Shown in pieces: positions 24,601 through 37,255 of a DNA stretch of 64,000 nt; positions within the stretch are counted from its first letter, which is position 1; the number at the start of each line of letters is the position of its first letter. A program made the translations under genes and the position numbers. The stretch is from assembly GCA_024704765.1 (NCBI GenBank), contig JAKMXF010000255.1:372001-436000 (forward strand), written 5' to 3'. The stretch is from Oopsacas minuta (lineage: Eukaryota; Porifera; Hexactinellida; Lyssacinosida; Leucopsacidae). The notes under the pieces are model-generated. The model saw only the letters and a program-made list of their open reading frames with translations, was not told where the DNA came from and did no database searches.

Positions 24601-25106
24601 CCACAATCAACTCGTAATTAGCAAATGTATTACTTGTAAACCAGTACAAGTAAGATACACCATGTGTAGGATGCACTGGTATTCAATAATACAGCTATTT
24701 TAATATTACATTTTCTAGTGTCTTTGTAGCAAAAAGCCATTGATTGCAGTGTGTATGGATCTGTGGGTATATCATCCTTCATCTTGTCAAGAATATCAAG
24801 ACATAACTCACGTTTGTTCATTCTGTTCAATGCAAGAGCTTTCATCGCCTAAAACACATCTAAATAATTAATATCCAATTTAACTAAACTGATTAAAATA
24901 GAGAAAAATCTTACCATTGCAGATGGAGTCTGTCCATGCTTCTTAACTATCCTATCAATTTGTTGAACAGCCCCTTTGTAGTTAGATTTCTCGATCAGGT
25001 CTATAAACAATTAATTAAGTATCTCTATTAATGGTCCATCAGACTCACCATAAACTGGCTTCAAACGTCTCTCTTGTACCTCACTTTGAGACTTATTCTC
25101 TGCCAT
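15621..25106 (-). CDS. NAA25: N-alpha-acetyltransferase 25, NatB auxiliary subunit
   Basis: About 29 small exons. In order: 25049-25106, 24915-25001, 24710-24848, 24433-24551, 24296-24373, 22772-22868, 22629-22725, 22454-22562, 22231-22356, 21544-21728, 21367-21476, 20276-20353, 20014-20149, 19597-19686, 19412-19522, 19284-19353, 18857-18956, 18743-18790, 18589-18692, 18234-18298, 17603-17672, 17494-17536, 17063-17317, 16887-17004, then four between about 16760 and 15895, and 15621-15737. The product is about 1000 residues; human NAA25 has 972. Diagnostic blocks are YYFWAVMSIVMQ, IPLAERMAER, LRAPFLARIEL, TSEYIETAYKNG and EDNRDLNV. NAA25 anchors NAA20 to ribosomes to acetylate Met-Asp/Glu/Asn starts. 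Two junctions do not keep frame as read (exon 2, and exon 6 to 7). Confidence 0.88.
17743..18221. mobile_element. Long-terminal-inverted-repeat element carrying an OTU-like fragment
   Basis: About 480 bp flanked by TA. Ends CTGTTGCGTGTCA and TGACACGCAACAG pair, and the inverted match runs about 85 bp with few mismatches. The centre encodes on the plus strand a fragment (about 17890-18110) with an EYIFHSQM..VWGTDIEILAL..LGVDIFI pattern like the middle of an OTU-type cysteine protease domain. It sits 12 bp beyond the donor of an NAA25 exon, within that intron. The catalytic Cys region is not seen, so the fragment is probably inactive. Confidence 0.65.
20583..20919. repeat. Perfect 157-bp inverted repeat (foldback)
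   Basis: Arm 20583-20739 is the exact reverse complement of arm 20763-20919, with a 23-bp spacer. The centre alone (CAGTCAACATCCG...CGGATGTTGACTG flanked by TA) looks like a pogo-type miniature element, while the arms extend far beyond it. It lies in an NAA25 intron and would be transcribed as a long hairpin in the pre-mRNA. Confidence 0.9.
22869..24295 (-). other. Large NAA25 intron
   Basis: A 1.4-kb intron between the exon ending IVMQ and the exon starting IHASHDEQ. No repeat with clear ends and no embedded gene were recognised. Confidence 0.6.
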
Positions 25107-25699
25107 AATAATCGGTAGTAAGCTAGTAACCTAAAATTCAAATTGCTATACAAATTATCGATTACGTAAGACATTGAGACATACAATCAGCTCAACGAAT
25201 ATATTCGTGATCATCAAAATCTTTTAATAATTAACTATTTGTTGGCGAAAAAAGAAAGTTTGCAAAATTGCATTGATGTGTACACTATACATGTAAGTAC
25301 ACGTAGTAACCATCAGCTACCTTGAACCTTCAGGGTAATCAAATCTTTTTGAGACATAAGTGGATGTGAACTGTAAATTGAAAAATAATCAAGCAAAACA
25401 TGAATTTAGGCTAGTCGTGAAACGGAAATGCTCACAGAATGATTTTGTATGGAAAGAGATAGAAATCAGCTCTGGACAACTATGGGGGATAAAATTACAT
25501 TAATAGAGAAATCTGACTTGTTAAATTCACAAATCAAATTGGTAAAATATTTTCACATATCTAATGATAAATTGCCCTACAGAGGTATCAGGTAAATAAC
25601 TAAAATTTCTAAATAACAACATTCTACAGTATTTCTAAATTCAATTCTATCGTAGAGACTGGTTCAGGTCAAATATGTGGATAAGGGAGAAGAGAATGC

Positions 25700-28600
25700 T
25701 CAGACAGTAGCAGCTGCTTGTTGCAGGATCCCCAGCTGTTCAGGAGAAAGTCCAGCTGCGGCTTGTTGTACCTCATTACCAAAGTTCTGATTTAAGTGTT
25801 GCACAGAGAATATAATTAGAGCTCTATCCTCTGTAGTGAGTTTAGAATTAGCAGATAGATCTACTGCGAATACTGCTAGCAAAGCAGGTAGATTAGCTAA
25901 TATAGCAGGAGCAGATACCTGAACTAATTTAGATATACACTCGTAGATGGTCTTGTTCTCCGGGAAATCTTTCTTAAGGGGGAGATTAGAAATGAGGACA
26001 GGGAGGATTTGGTCGAGAGGAACACTCTCAGGAGATGTGAATATCATTCTAGCAACAGCTGCCATTGCATTATCAACTACTCTAGGATCTTGTTCAGGAG
26101 TAAGTAGTGCTGATACATTCTGTAGTATAGTAGGGTAATGAGCTATGACGTCAGGGACAGCATGACAGGCATACATTCCTAATCCAAACACACTGTTGCT
26201 ACGTACTTCATCCTCTGAATCTTTGGTATACTCCAAGAACACAGTTAACATGTTAGGAAATTGAGCTGAGTATTTGTCTAGAGATTCTACACATTCTGCA
26301 AGGACACCGACCATTCCAGATCTGTCTGATACCGTAGCTGTGGGGGTAAATTTCGCGAAAATGTAAGGACTAAATTGTCTAAAATGTTCCACAAAAGCTT
26401 CAGGACCAAGAGCCTTGCCTAGAGCTGGTATAAGATTAGCAGCTGATTCTATGACGGTAGCGTCAACTTCCGCGAGTTCTAGATCTTCGAAATCAAACTC
26501 TTCATCGTCTTCATCTGATTCTTGACAGATAGCTTTCTTCTCTAACACGTCTTGAATGCACTGAGTGATTAGATGTATTTTATGACTGTCTGATACAGAA
26601 GGCTTGCTTACAAACTTCAGCATTTCTTCTAGAGCCTAAAAATAATATTAAATAATTTAGAGTAGTAATTCCTAGTTCAACGATTCGAAAGTATTCTTGC
26701 TAATCAAAGGTTTATTAGACTAAAATATGTAGAAAATTTGAACCTAGAGACAGCGGTTCCCAACTTGGACCCCTTGGTTGTCCACGAATAACAGCAGAGG
26801 GTTGACATTATGTTGCCATATAATAGGAAGTCCACGGATGTAAAGTTTGGAATCACTGCTATAAGATATACAATTACTGATGTTATGCACCTGAATAGCA
26901 GCTAGAACTACAGTGTGTACTGAGTCAGTTCTAATCATACTAGTCATGAGAGGTATACAGCTATCTGCTATCTTCTTCAGAGCTTTCTCACAGTCTCCTA
27001 CTTGGTACTCATTCATAACATCATTCAGACTGTGAGCTAATTTAGCAAGAGTTGTAACAGATGCCTTACGTACTCCCTCTCCTGGATGCTCACTCATCTT
27101 AGTCATCTCGTTAAAACTCATTTCAAAGTAAGGAAGGAACTCTTTGCCAGTATGTTCTGCAATCTGAAGACATATGTAGTGATTATTATGAGATCGCAAT
27201 TATTCTAGGTATATTCTAGCACATCATATGATATGTAATTTATAAATATTTAAACCAAAATAGATGATGTAGGTGAAAAATTTCGAAAAATAGTGTAGGT
27301 ATAGCAAGTAAAGAGAAATTATAGAATTCAGGATATTTATGATTATCATATTATTCGTAAAATATACTCAGTGAAAGAGTGAATAATATATGACCTAAGC
27401 GGTGACACAATCTCACATACAGTGATTCGTCTGAAAGTAGCTCAGTTTGTTGAATAAATTCTTATGTTGATGGTAATATGGTAAGATATGTGTAAAGAGA
27501 GATAACTGGCCTTGCAAGGACTGTATTAAAGTACAATGCATTATTGAGTTGTTTTTGTTACAAAATACAGTAGCAACATAAGTAGTGCTAACTGCTATAT
27601 ACTGATTAGATTAGTCCAACATTCACCATCTGTCCAGGAAAGTAATTATAGTTATTTTCTAATTTCAAAACAAGTTTATAGCATTGAGATGTTTATTCAA
27701 GATAAGTAATTAACGTAATTAGATCTCTAGGTAATTAAGGCGGTACTCAATAATACAGATGTCTAAATTAGTGCAAATAGCTAATTTAAGGAAGGTCTGG
27801 AAAATTAATGTAGAGGAGCATATTTGAACAGATTTGTACATAACTCCAGCATAGTTAGTTGTTAGGGTACATTTAGAGGAATGATATCTTCTCGATCCTC
27901 CCCTTTACATAATTTATAGATGATTAACTACAGTAATGAACCTGAAATATGTAGTTAGTACATAAATACAAACAAATATTATTTAGATAATCTGCAAATA
28001 TTTCTTACCTCATCTATCCTGTCAATAAACCATATAATTTTCCAATAATAAAAAGTGTTCGATAATCGCGATTATAGAATGGATCTGCGTAAAACAGCTA
28101 CAATTTAATCAGGGCCACTACTGAACTACAAGAATACGACATAGCGTAGCAATCCCTATGAAATACAAAGTTCATGTGATTACCATCATGGCTTAGATGG
28201 GTGTGGGTATGTGAATACTGCTAGTTAAGCCTTATGGAAATTTCATTTATTCAAACAATTACGAACCATTGATACAAGTTCGATTCGTTGAATGTTGCAA
28301 GATTTCTTATATGACATCAAACTATTCTTACAAGAAATACGTCTAATTCATTCTTATTACCATTTATCCATTAAATGTCATGCTTATGCGACAGAAACCA
28401 TTGCAGAGATGCTATAATTAATCTTCGTCAATGGTGGATCTGATAAGACATTCAGTATAGCATAGGATTACGTCCATAACTTGAAGTATCATTTACAAGA
28501 CACATTCATGTACCCTTGTGTTATCCCATATTTGTAAAATGAATAAGATAAACAAAAAATGTGTTACATAATACAGCAGACAAAATGTACAAACTGCCCT

Positions 28601-31600
28601 GTAGAATGTAGATTTGGTAAACTAATCAAGCGAAAATACTGTATGGGTAAGTTAAAAATTTATATTCTATCATCTTACCTCTCCCAGAGCATTGCAAGTA
28701 TCTTCCAGCTCCTCCAGATATGAATTAAGCATACCTAGATTTAGCTCTCCATCTGATCCATTCTCATCTTCTCCATTCAAATCATCAATAACCTCAAATT
28801 CATCAAAATCTTCAAAAGTGAATGGACCCTCATCTTCTCCAATATTCGATAAGGAAGCAAACGCATCAGCAGAAGAAAGACTAGTAATCATGTGTGTAAC
28901 AATCTCTTGTAGTTTAGGAGCAATACTCTCTCCAATAACCACACTAACAGCTGCGAATAAACCGAATATAGATCTACGCAGATCAGGGTCATTAATATCC
29001 TTCAGCAGTCTGAGTCCTAACTCTAAACACTCCTCAGATAGTTGTATAAAGTGTTCCTTCCCTACTGTCCTAGCCAATACTGCTAGAGTATCAATTGTTT
29101 GTGCATGTATTAGTGTATTATCTTCTGTAGGAGGGATTGAGAGTACTGCTCGGAAGAACTCCATTATCTACAAGGCAGTGAAAGTAGATTCAACAATGTG
29201 ATAGAACAGAGGTTTCCTTAGTGGTCTACGGAAGACACCAGGGGGTCCACGGGTGAAATAATTGGGAACCGCTGTGTGTAATAGAATAGTTATTATACCT
29301 TTTGGAAGTATGGGAGTATCTTTTGCTTAGCAGCATTAGCCGTTGCTCCAATACAACTTATAACTAACTCTTTTAGACTATCAGTCTCAGCAGAACTGAG
29401 TAATGCTAATAAAGTTTCCATTAAGGTAGGTAGGAATGTGTCAACTTGCTGCTCGCAGTACTCTCCCAGAGATGAATCCATTTCATCTGAACAACCCAGA
29501 TTCTCTACGGTATACTCTAGTGCTACGAATGTACGCATTATCCAGGATTTCTCATCTTTCTCTCTGGCTTTTGTTAATTTCAGATATTCCAACAAGATAG
29601 GCAGTACCTACCAAATATGTGAATTAATCAGTCAAAGTAATTCAGAGTCTATTTAAGGAATAGAGATAACACAGTAAAACCCGTTATATCTAACACGGAT
29701 ATATCAAAATACTGCTTATCTTGGGTCTGAAATTGTACGAATAAGTTATATCGAAAAAATTATCGCGTTCCCTTGAGCTTCAATATAAAGGGAATTGACT
29801 GTATCAGCAAGTTCGTGAAGAGGGCATATCCAAGGAAAAAAGCAGCAAAATTAAAGTTGAAAAATCACCAAGTGATCAACCTCAATACAGATAACAATAC
29901 AACATACCTGCCCTGAATATTTAGAAACATCTGGTTGTAGATTGAGAGAGAACTGACCCAGAGCAAATAGAGCTGCTTTCTGCACTACAAGCTCCTGATC
30001 AGCTAGACCCTGACATACACAAGTAAGTGCAGGAGCCAAGTAGTTATTCCTCACATACTCAGAACAACCTTCACTCATTACTCCCATTGCTGTCAGACCT
30101 GCTTTACGCTGCCAAGCATTTCCTGACGCTAATAAAGGCTCTAAAATAGCAAGAGATGGAGTGAATATCTTCTCAGGAGGTAGAAACAGAGATAAACTGT
30201 CTAGAACCTGTGCTGCTACAGAACTAGGATGTTGTGTCTCTTCTCCCGTGATTTCCTCCTCTTCTTTTGTAAGTGGTGTAGCTATCAGTGGGAATAGTAC
30301 AGAGAGTATGTCAGGGAGCAGATTTAGTTTAAGGAGAACTTTCTTCTTTGTAGATATTAACCATGATATGAGACTAAGTGCTCTTGTACGAGTTATATCC
30401 TTTAGCTTTTCATTGCTAGACATCTACAAGAAAACAGCATTAAATATACAATAGTAAAATATCGTATTACCTCGAATATTATCCGGGGCGATTATTAATT
30501 TCAATCCCCCTTGAGAGGGAAGTTTCGATTTTTAATTTGATATAAAATTAAAAATCGAAGAATAACAATTATATTATATGGCAGTTATTTTTGTAAAGTT
30601 ATCCGGGAATTGTTCGTATTAACGAGTTCCATGGTACAATAGATATAATATGTTATAAAAATTATACCTGTAGTGTGAATCTTAGAAAATTGGGAAGATG
30701 AGAAGATATAATATTCATTTCACAGTCTAGAATCTCTTCAAACACTTCCATAGCCTCCTGTGCTTCTGTCTCAGCTTCTTCTGTTATCAGCTGTTCAACT
30801 GATTGGATCAGAGAAGGGAACATAGCCTTGAGAGTAGGGGCATGTTGTTCCTTAAGGAATGGGATTAGATAAATGAGACATTTAAACACGTTAATTCTGA
30901 CTTCTAACGTAGGATCTGACAGTAGATTGTGACATAAGGTTATAAGGTTAGCATGATGGGCTTCCATCTCACAACCAGCTTCTGAGATTACTATGCTTAA
31001 GATAGACATCCCTAGCTCTCTCTGCTTCGGTTCTTGACTCATACACCATTCCTATGTGATTAAAATATTACAGAATACGTATCTTTATTGTGAATATATA
31101 GTTTTCACATATTTCTGTATATTATAAGTCGGTTATAAGAACATGCATTGCTACGCCTATGAGGGTTCTTATAACCAGCATCCACTGTATCTTAATATGT
31201 AAATAATTGGCATAAGCTATCTCTAAAATACAAATTGGGAAATAATCAATTGAGATCCTGTTTGATTTATGCGCAAAATAACTCTTGTATCAGAGAATCT
31301 ATTAATTTCCATGCCATATACGTGCAACTATTCATCGTTTATGATTCCGACTATTCTCTATATAACTGACATTAAATTAAATATTCAGGTGATGCAAATG
31401 GGACATTGGAATTACTGTTGAATGATCGTGTACTGATATTTAGTCAGAGTCTATGGAATAGCATCTGAGAGGAAGTATCTCTGAAAGCGTATGACAATTA
31501 TATTAATTCCGTTTCGTAGTGTATTTCACTCTCTTACACGTTTTTAGAAAGCTTCAGCTATGTAAGGCCATAAGAGTTGAGTTATTTATCCATGAGTTAG

Positions 31601-34600
31601 ATGGAGGGAATATTGTGCTACGTATGAGTCAAATTCACAATTATCGCATTTAATAGTCATGGAAATGCTTGACAATTTAACCCAAGAGTATCAACTTAGG
31701 AAAGACCATGGTATCACTTTCCACGGGCGTTTATCCCTCATTCGCGGTAATAGGACACAAATTTCCAATTTCAAAATTTCAACGAAAATCCTTGAAATCG
31801 TACACATAAAAAGACATACTCACTCTTAGACATATACCATTGTCTACATTCTACAGTGATCTCATAAACCAAATTGACTATCAAAAAATATTGGAATTTT
31901 GTTATTGAATACCCCGGATCTATGTGGGATATGAGTTCAATTCGCTTCCCACAAATTATGAATGAGAAAATGATAGTGGGAGTGTAAATATGACATATAC
32001 TAGCCTATACACTGACTCCATTAACTTACGTATAATGGTGAACTGAGACATAATGGAGCTCTACTAAAACACAAGTAGGGACACTGATTATAGTAGATAA
32101 AATATCGAAAGATAAATTGAAAATATCAGGCAATTGTAAGGTCAAATAGTAAGTTAATATCTATAATTGTGTCAATTTTGTGATTATCCGAACAATACTA
32201 TTATTGTCTAACTAAACAGTCTTCATTTACGTACTACACTGTGTTTCAGTTCACTTTTATCGTAGGGGGAGGCCTTAAACAAGTAGATATTAGCTCTAGA
32301 ATAGCAATCTAAAGATGATAACAAATAAATGAAAACTTCTGATTAGATAAATTGCTTGATATTTAATACACCAACACATTACGAATGTTGTATATAAGAT
32401 AGAAATGTCAAAAACACCTGTATGCGATTGCATCTCCGCACTTAATGAATATGCTCAATAGCATTTATTGCCCCTCTATAATGGATATTTTCAAATAATT
32501 ATCTCTGCTCAAGCTAGCTGTATACGATGTATAATACACAACGTGGACAATATAACACCCTTATCAATAATATAATTATAGATTACGTAAGGTTAGTCAC
32601 GGTTTCAATAAAAATAATATGTAGAATGATTAAAATCATCACAGGATTTCCCAACACTACTACTAAATATAGACATTAGAAAGTTACTCATAACAAACAA
32701 CAAATGTTACTATTTGCTTAGTAATATGAGTTGAATCATTGTACATAGTAAATATTCTACAATACTAATCCTGGTGATTTTGTCACAAGTTAATATATTA
32801 AATATAAGTGGAAACTTTTACCTCAAAAGAAATAATTATACAAATATTGACATTGAAACTCTTAGCACGCGATCTTATCAATGTTACCTACAAAAACAGA
32901 TAATTGTGTAACTGAATTCTGTAACTGGGAAGTTTCTTAATTTCGCTATATTTCTGGATATTTTTGGGTATAATAGCTATTTGGGGAACGTGAAATCCAG
33001 GGAAATTACTCACAAGAGCAAGTAAGTACGTAGAAGGCAAGATTTTGGATTGTTCCATATCTTTTCATTGACAAATCTAAGTAATGAAATTTAACTATTC
33101 TATTGAAATATATCGGGGTTAGCATGTGAATGTTCATGCAGAACTAATGGACACATAATGAATGATACATTGCTGATGTAATTTATCACATGGATTAAGT
33201 CAAACAATACACTGGAGCAATGAACCAGTATACTGATAGAAGCAGCTACACAAATCTACCTGATAAGAGTAGCTAGCATCAAAGTATAAACTCTAATGGC
33301 GAAACGAAGACGTATTATGCATGTTCGTTATTATGAGATATAAAATTAACGAGTAGAATTGACTTAGTGAAGATTCGCTATAATCAAATGTCAAACATTT
33401 GATTATATGGGAAAGCCAAAACAAAGTAAAACGAGATTTCACACAATACAACTGCGAGTATATCACCACTACTTCTACGAATTGTTAATAAGAAGTAACA
33501 ACATGTAACAGATAATGAATATGGCTTTGGAGAAGCAAAATAAGTAAAATTTGAGAGCTAGAATTAATACAGATCTATATTAACAAATGATATCATCCTG
33601 TTGACTAATTGATTTAGCCGCTATCAAAGATATGCGATATGTAACTTATTGGGAAAAATAGATAATTAAGGAAATTACTGGTTGGGCATAATTGGGTTCC
33701 CTGATAAATTAATTGCACACAGCAGTTCAGGTGTAATTACTTGTTAATAAGCTGATATCTATACTTAATTCAATTTCCAGACTGTTTTGATACAAGTCAT
33801 TGAGGATTAATATTGAGGCATGTGATTGGATTAATTCATGATTAATCTGCCTCCAATCTATATTATAATGTATAAAGTTCATAATACACCTACACTCTGA
33901 GTAAAGATGATATTAATGTAGATATTACACTGCTATTATGATTAATAGAATATTCTCATTAATATCTCACCAATAAATGTTGAGGTAACATAGTATAAGG
34001 ATCGGTCCGTAGAGATCTATGTCACATCCGGTTCTGGAAAAAATGGCCAAATTTAGCGGGAGTTACGTATTACTATATTCTATAATATAAACTTGATGAA
34101 TTACGCCATAACCATGTATAAACAGTGTTTCAATAGCTTCAGGCCGTATTTCTTTATAGCAGGAAGCCAGCTACATTATCATCTGAATGAATACAAAAGT
34201 TTGAACGAGTGCATTACTACAAATACCAGTCAGTGCACTTCCAACCTGACAAGATCATCAGTCAAATAATACAAGAATACAATGTACTATAGTGGGGGTT
34301 TAATGTCGTACGTATAAAGGCAGGTTTCATAATTATTCCAATGATCAAGGTAAATATAATAACAAAACGCAATATTGTAAAGATATTTAATTACCTGCAG
34401 TAATTGTAGTATTTCTGGCCATTGGTTAGCCGGTATATCCGTCTTACCAATCTCTCCTATGAGTTGTGCTATAGATCTTCTGACAAAATGGATCTGTTCA
34501 TTTATGAGAGCTTGTATCAATGTAACTTTGAGTAAATTCTTTTCATCTTGAGGCAGTTTTGACCAGAATTTCTGTAATTTCTTTCTAATGAGAATAGAGG

Positions 34601-34763
34601 CGTGTTGACGGACCTGTGAATTAGGACTGTTTTGCATAAGACTACATAATTCTACAATTATCTTAGGATCTTTGTATAGCTCTATCAATTGTTTGCTAGC
34701 TTCCTGTATCACTGCTGTATCAGGAACCAATAGGTTCTCTAATACTCGTTCTAATCCAGACAT
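25700..34763 (-). CDS. IPO4: Importin-4 (karyopherin-beta family)
   Basis: Seven exons, all closing in phase: 34395-34763, 30668-31051, 29908-30423, 29299-29607, 28679-29167, 26891-27163 and 25700-26635, giving 1091 residues against 1081 in human IPO4. It imports cargo such as histones and ribosomal proteins through the nuclear pore, with RanGTP release. HEAT-repeat blocks match IPO4 rather than IPO5: the LVPDTAVIQEASKQLIEL start, ALFALGQFSLNLQPDVSKYS, DDPDLRR-like NDPDLRRSIFGLFAA, EDTCNALGE, and an acidic CQESDEDDEEFDFED stretch before EVRSNSVFGLGMYA. Intron 1 is 3.3 kb and intron 5 is 1.5 kb; the others are short. It follows NAA25 head to tail, 594 bp upstream of the NAA25 start. Confidence 0.9.
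26745..26880. repeat. hAT-type element remnant in IPO4 intron
   Basis: An AGCGGTTCCCAACTTGGACCCC-like end, the common terminal sequence of hAT-type miniature elements. A similar end (GGGAACCGCTG) occurs near 29260-29275 in another IPO4 intron and near 56310-56355. No full copy with target duplication was resolved here. Confidence 0.45.
27164..28678 (-). other. Large IPO4 intron 5
   Basis: A 1.5-kb intron of AT-rich sequence with no recognised gene or complete element. Confidence 0.6.
29672..29801. mobile_element. Pogo-like miniature element in IPO4 intron
   Basis: Starts CAGTAAAACCCGTTATAT and ends GGGAATTGACTG followed by TA. The start and end only partly pair, so this is a diverged or composite copy of the CAGT-ended family. 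Confidence 0.45.
31052..34394 (-). other. Large IPO4 intron 1
   Basis: A 3.3-kb intron between the first exon (ending ILQLLQ) and EWCMSQEPKQREL. It contains a short inverted-repeat element near 31126-31188 and no recognised gene. Confidence 0.6.
31126..31188 (-). mobile_element. 67-bp-class miniature element, truncated copy
   Basis: The reverse complement reads CAGTGGATGCTGGTTATAAG...GTTCTTATAACC, the same element as 51781-51847. The distal CACTG end is missing. Related GGTTATAAGAAC sequence also occurs at about 19139-19265 in an NAA25 intron. Confidence 0.6.
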
Positions 34764-37255
34764 CTAACAGATCAGATAGGAGTAATATAGTACGGTGTAA
34801 TCGGACAACAATACATGAAATACAGATAGTGTGATTGATAATGTTAGATGGTGTGGTATTGTGCGACACGTAGTACTAAGATTATTATTCTGATGGAATT
34901 GCAGGAAGTTTCGGCGCAAAAATCCTTTTCCCTATACAATACATTCTATCCTGATTCAGATACCATATACGTAATGGACAAATTTTAGAAAAATAGTTTC
35001 CCAAATCTGTATAGTAAGGTATTATACACATGGGAAGGTGCTATATACTAAAACTGATTATATCATTGAAGTAATGCTATTCGTTAGTTACATTCAAATA
35101 ATTAAACTACAAACTAATCAGGATAGGTATCTATATATACAATGAGGTAAACTAAAAATACAAATCAAGGTAGGAGTGTTAATTAAGATCTCAATTACTA
35201 TAATTATTCACATTTAATGAAAACTCCTAGTGTAGAAGAATGAAATAGAAGATATACACCAATTTGTAATAGTGGGAACTGGGAAGTGCTTATTTCTGAT
35301 GATAGATTATCAAGGTTATGCAGTTGGCTATGCTTGGTGTTCATATTGACGAGGTTACACTGCTTAATTATGGTATGCTGGATATGATATGAATTTTGTA
35401 TTGCATAGAGACAAAACATTCCTGAATATTTCCATTGCCTAGTACCATATTGCCAACAATTACTGCCAGCAAACTAACGAAATGCTTCGTTCAAAAAAAT
35501 ACAGCGGGAGCTGTCCTGATATAATATCTAAGGATTCATATCACTTTTCAAAAGCGACAATAGTCGTTAAATATTAAACAATTAAGATGAGGTCACAGAC
35601 GGGTACAATTAGAAGATGTAGTATCCGGAACTAAACTAAACAGTAATCAATAATTGTACAATATTTCCTGAGAATTAAATGTTTAGAGAAAATGTCTCAA
35701 TATGAAACTAAGATAGGAAATGTATTATTGCTTAACTCCAATTATTTAATAACGTGTCTAGCCACAATAGATATTGTGATTGAAGAATAATGGCTTCGAG
35801 ATCGATTGTCACCAACATTGCGAAATAAGACCAAATATCATATTTACCTGGCTTCAAATCCCAACTGATAATTGTAAAATTAACTGATAATAAGAATTCT
35901 AGTAAATAATGTGGTAGCTAGCCATTCCACTCATAGACGTATTTGTATCTACATAAATACTGGTTTGGCTCCAGTATCTACCCTGAGCCAGTGAGTTAGA
36001 ATTCCAGTTCTTAATAACATTAATTTAATCCCGAGTTACGGTGATAAATTTCGGTCCCAAGGGTGACTGGAATTTTGAGGTTCCAGGGTATTAAATTTGA
36101 TGTAAATAACCAAAAATCATTTCTATTTATTGATCTCAAATATGTAGTGCAATTCATGAAAATGTCTAAATAATGAATTATACAAAAAGTGAGGAATAAT
36201 TGCAGTTAAATAGTAGTTTATTCATGGATAGCACATAATTAACTAGCGAATTATCGTAATAAATAGGTAATGATATCGGGATTGAACATAATTGAAACAA
36301 TTGTCTAACATCTTTTCGGGCTTGTGGATGTTCCATCATTTTAGAAGATCCCACACAATATGATACCCTTCAATGCTTCTTAATCGTTAAGACTTCTGAT
36401 AAGAAATTCTGGATGAGGTGAACCAATATTACGCAGTGCATTGATGCAGGGTAAACTTAAATAACCGCAAATAACCATTGAATCTAATAAATATGATGCA
36501 ACAAAGTTACACAATAAGACAACCAAACATGGATTAAGGTATTTACACTAGATAAAAATAGTATAGGAATAAAACTTAATCCGAAATCTGTTTCTAATTG
36601 TGAACATGCTACACAAAAGGTTAAACGATATCAGGCGCTAAAATATCTCTTCAGTAGTAATTCCTTTGTATCGTTTAAAGAATTAATTAACACTTTGTTA
36701 GAGAGGATAGTATAATAACATGGGCAGTGGCGTAACTAAGGTTTGGGGGGCCCTGGTTCAAAATTATGGGCGATGCCCCATCAGTTCAAACTCAAATTCA
36801 AAATTTTCAGGAGTTTCAGAGCTTTTAAATTTTTCCCAACTAATTTGTCAGAATCAAATGTATAGCTTTTACGAATTCCACACTGTAGTACATTGTATTC
36901 TTGTATAATCCCTTAGCAAATACAATTGTAGGAAATGAAAATTATTACGTCCTAACTGAAGTATGACTTATCAGGATATTCTTCTTTACAATTAGTTCAA
37001 GAATTGATAACCCGTTTTGGGAGAAGTACCTACCATCCGAGTTCTACAATAAGTCCCATTAAGTTCATATTAAGCAAGTCTACAGTTTATGAGTATCGAG
37101 TAGAGATTAGTAAAGTTGGAAAGAAGTATTGGCTTTCATTACAAGTCAACTTGTAACAACAAACAAGACAAATATTAAACTATCAATTGAATGAACATAG
37201 CCTAACAATAAAATACTAGAATAATTTAGATAAAAACACGTATTCTCTTGTGGGA
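34764..37255. other. Intergenic gap upstream of IPO4
   Basis: About 2.5 kb of AT-rich sequence with no convincing gene. Near 36725 there is a CAGTGGCGTAACTAAGG sequence of the kind that begins many DNA-transposon remnants, followed by a G-rich run; no matching second end was found. Confidence 0.5.

Noticed and set aside
25700-34763. Importin-5 (IPO5) as the identity of this gene
   Set aside because: The start, the ALFALGQF..NLQP block, EDTCNALGE and the acidic linker match IPO4 better.
36720-36908. A 62-residue plus-strand frame beginning MGSGVTKVWG
   Set aside because: The DNA is a transposon-like remnant (CAGTGGCGTAACTA, G-rich run), so the frame is incidental.
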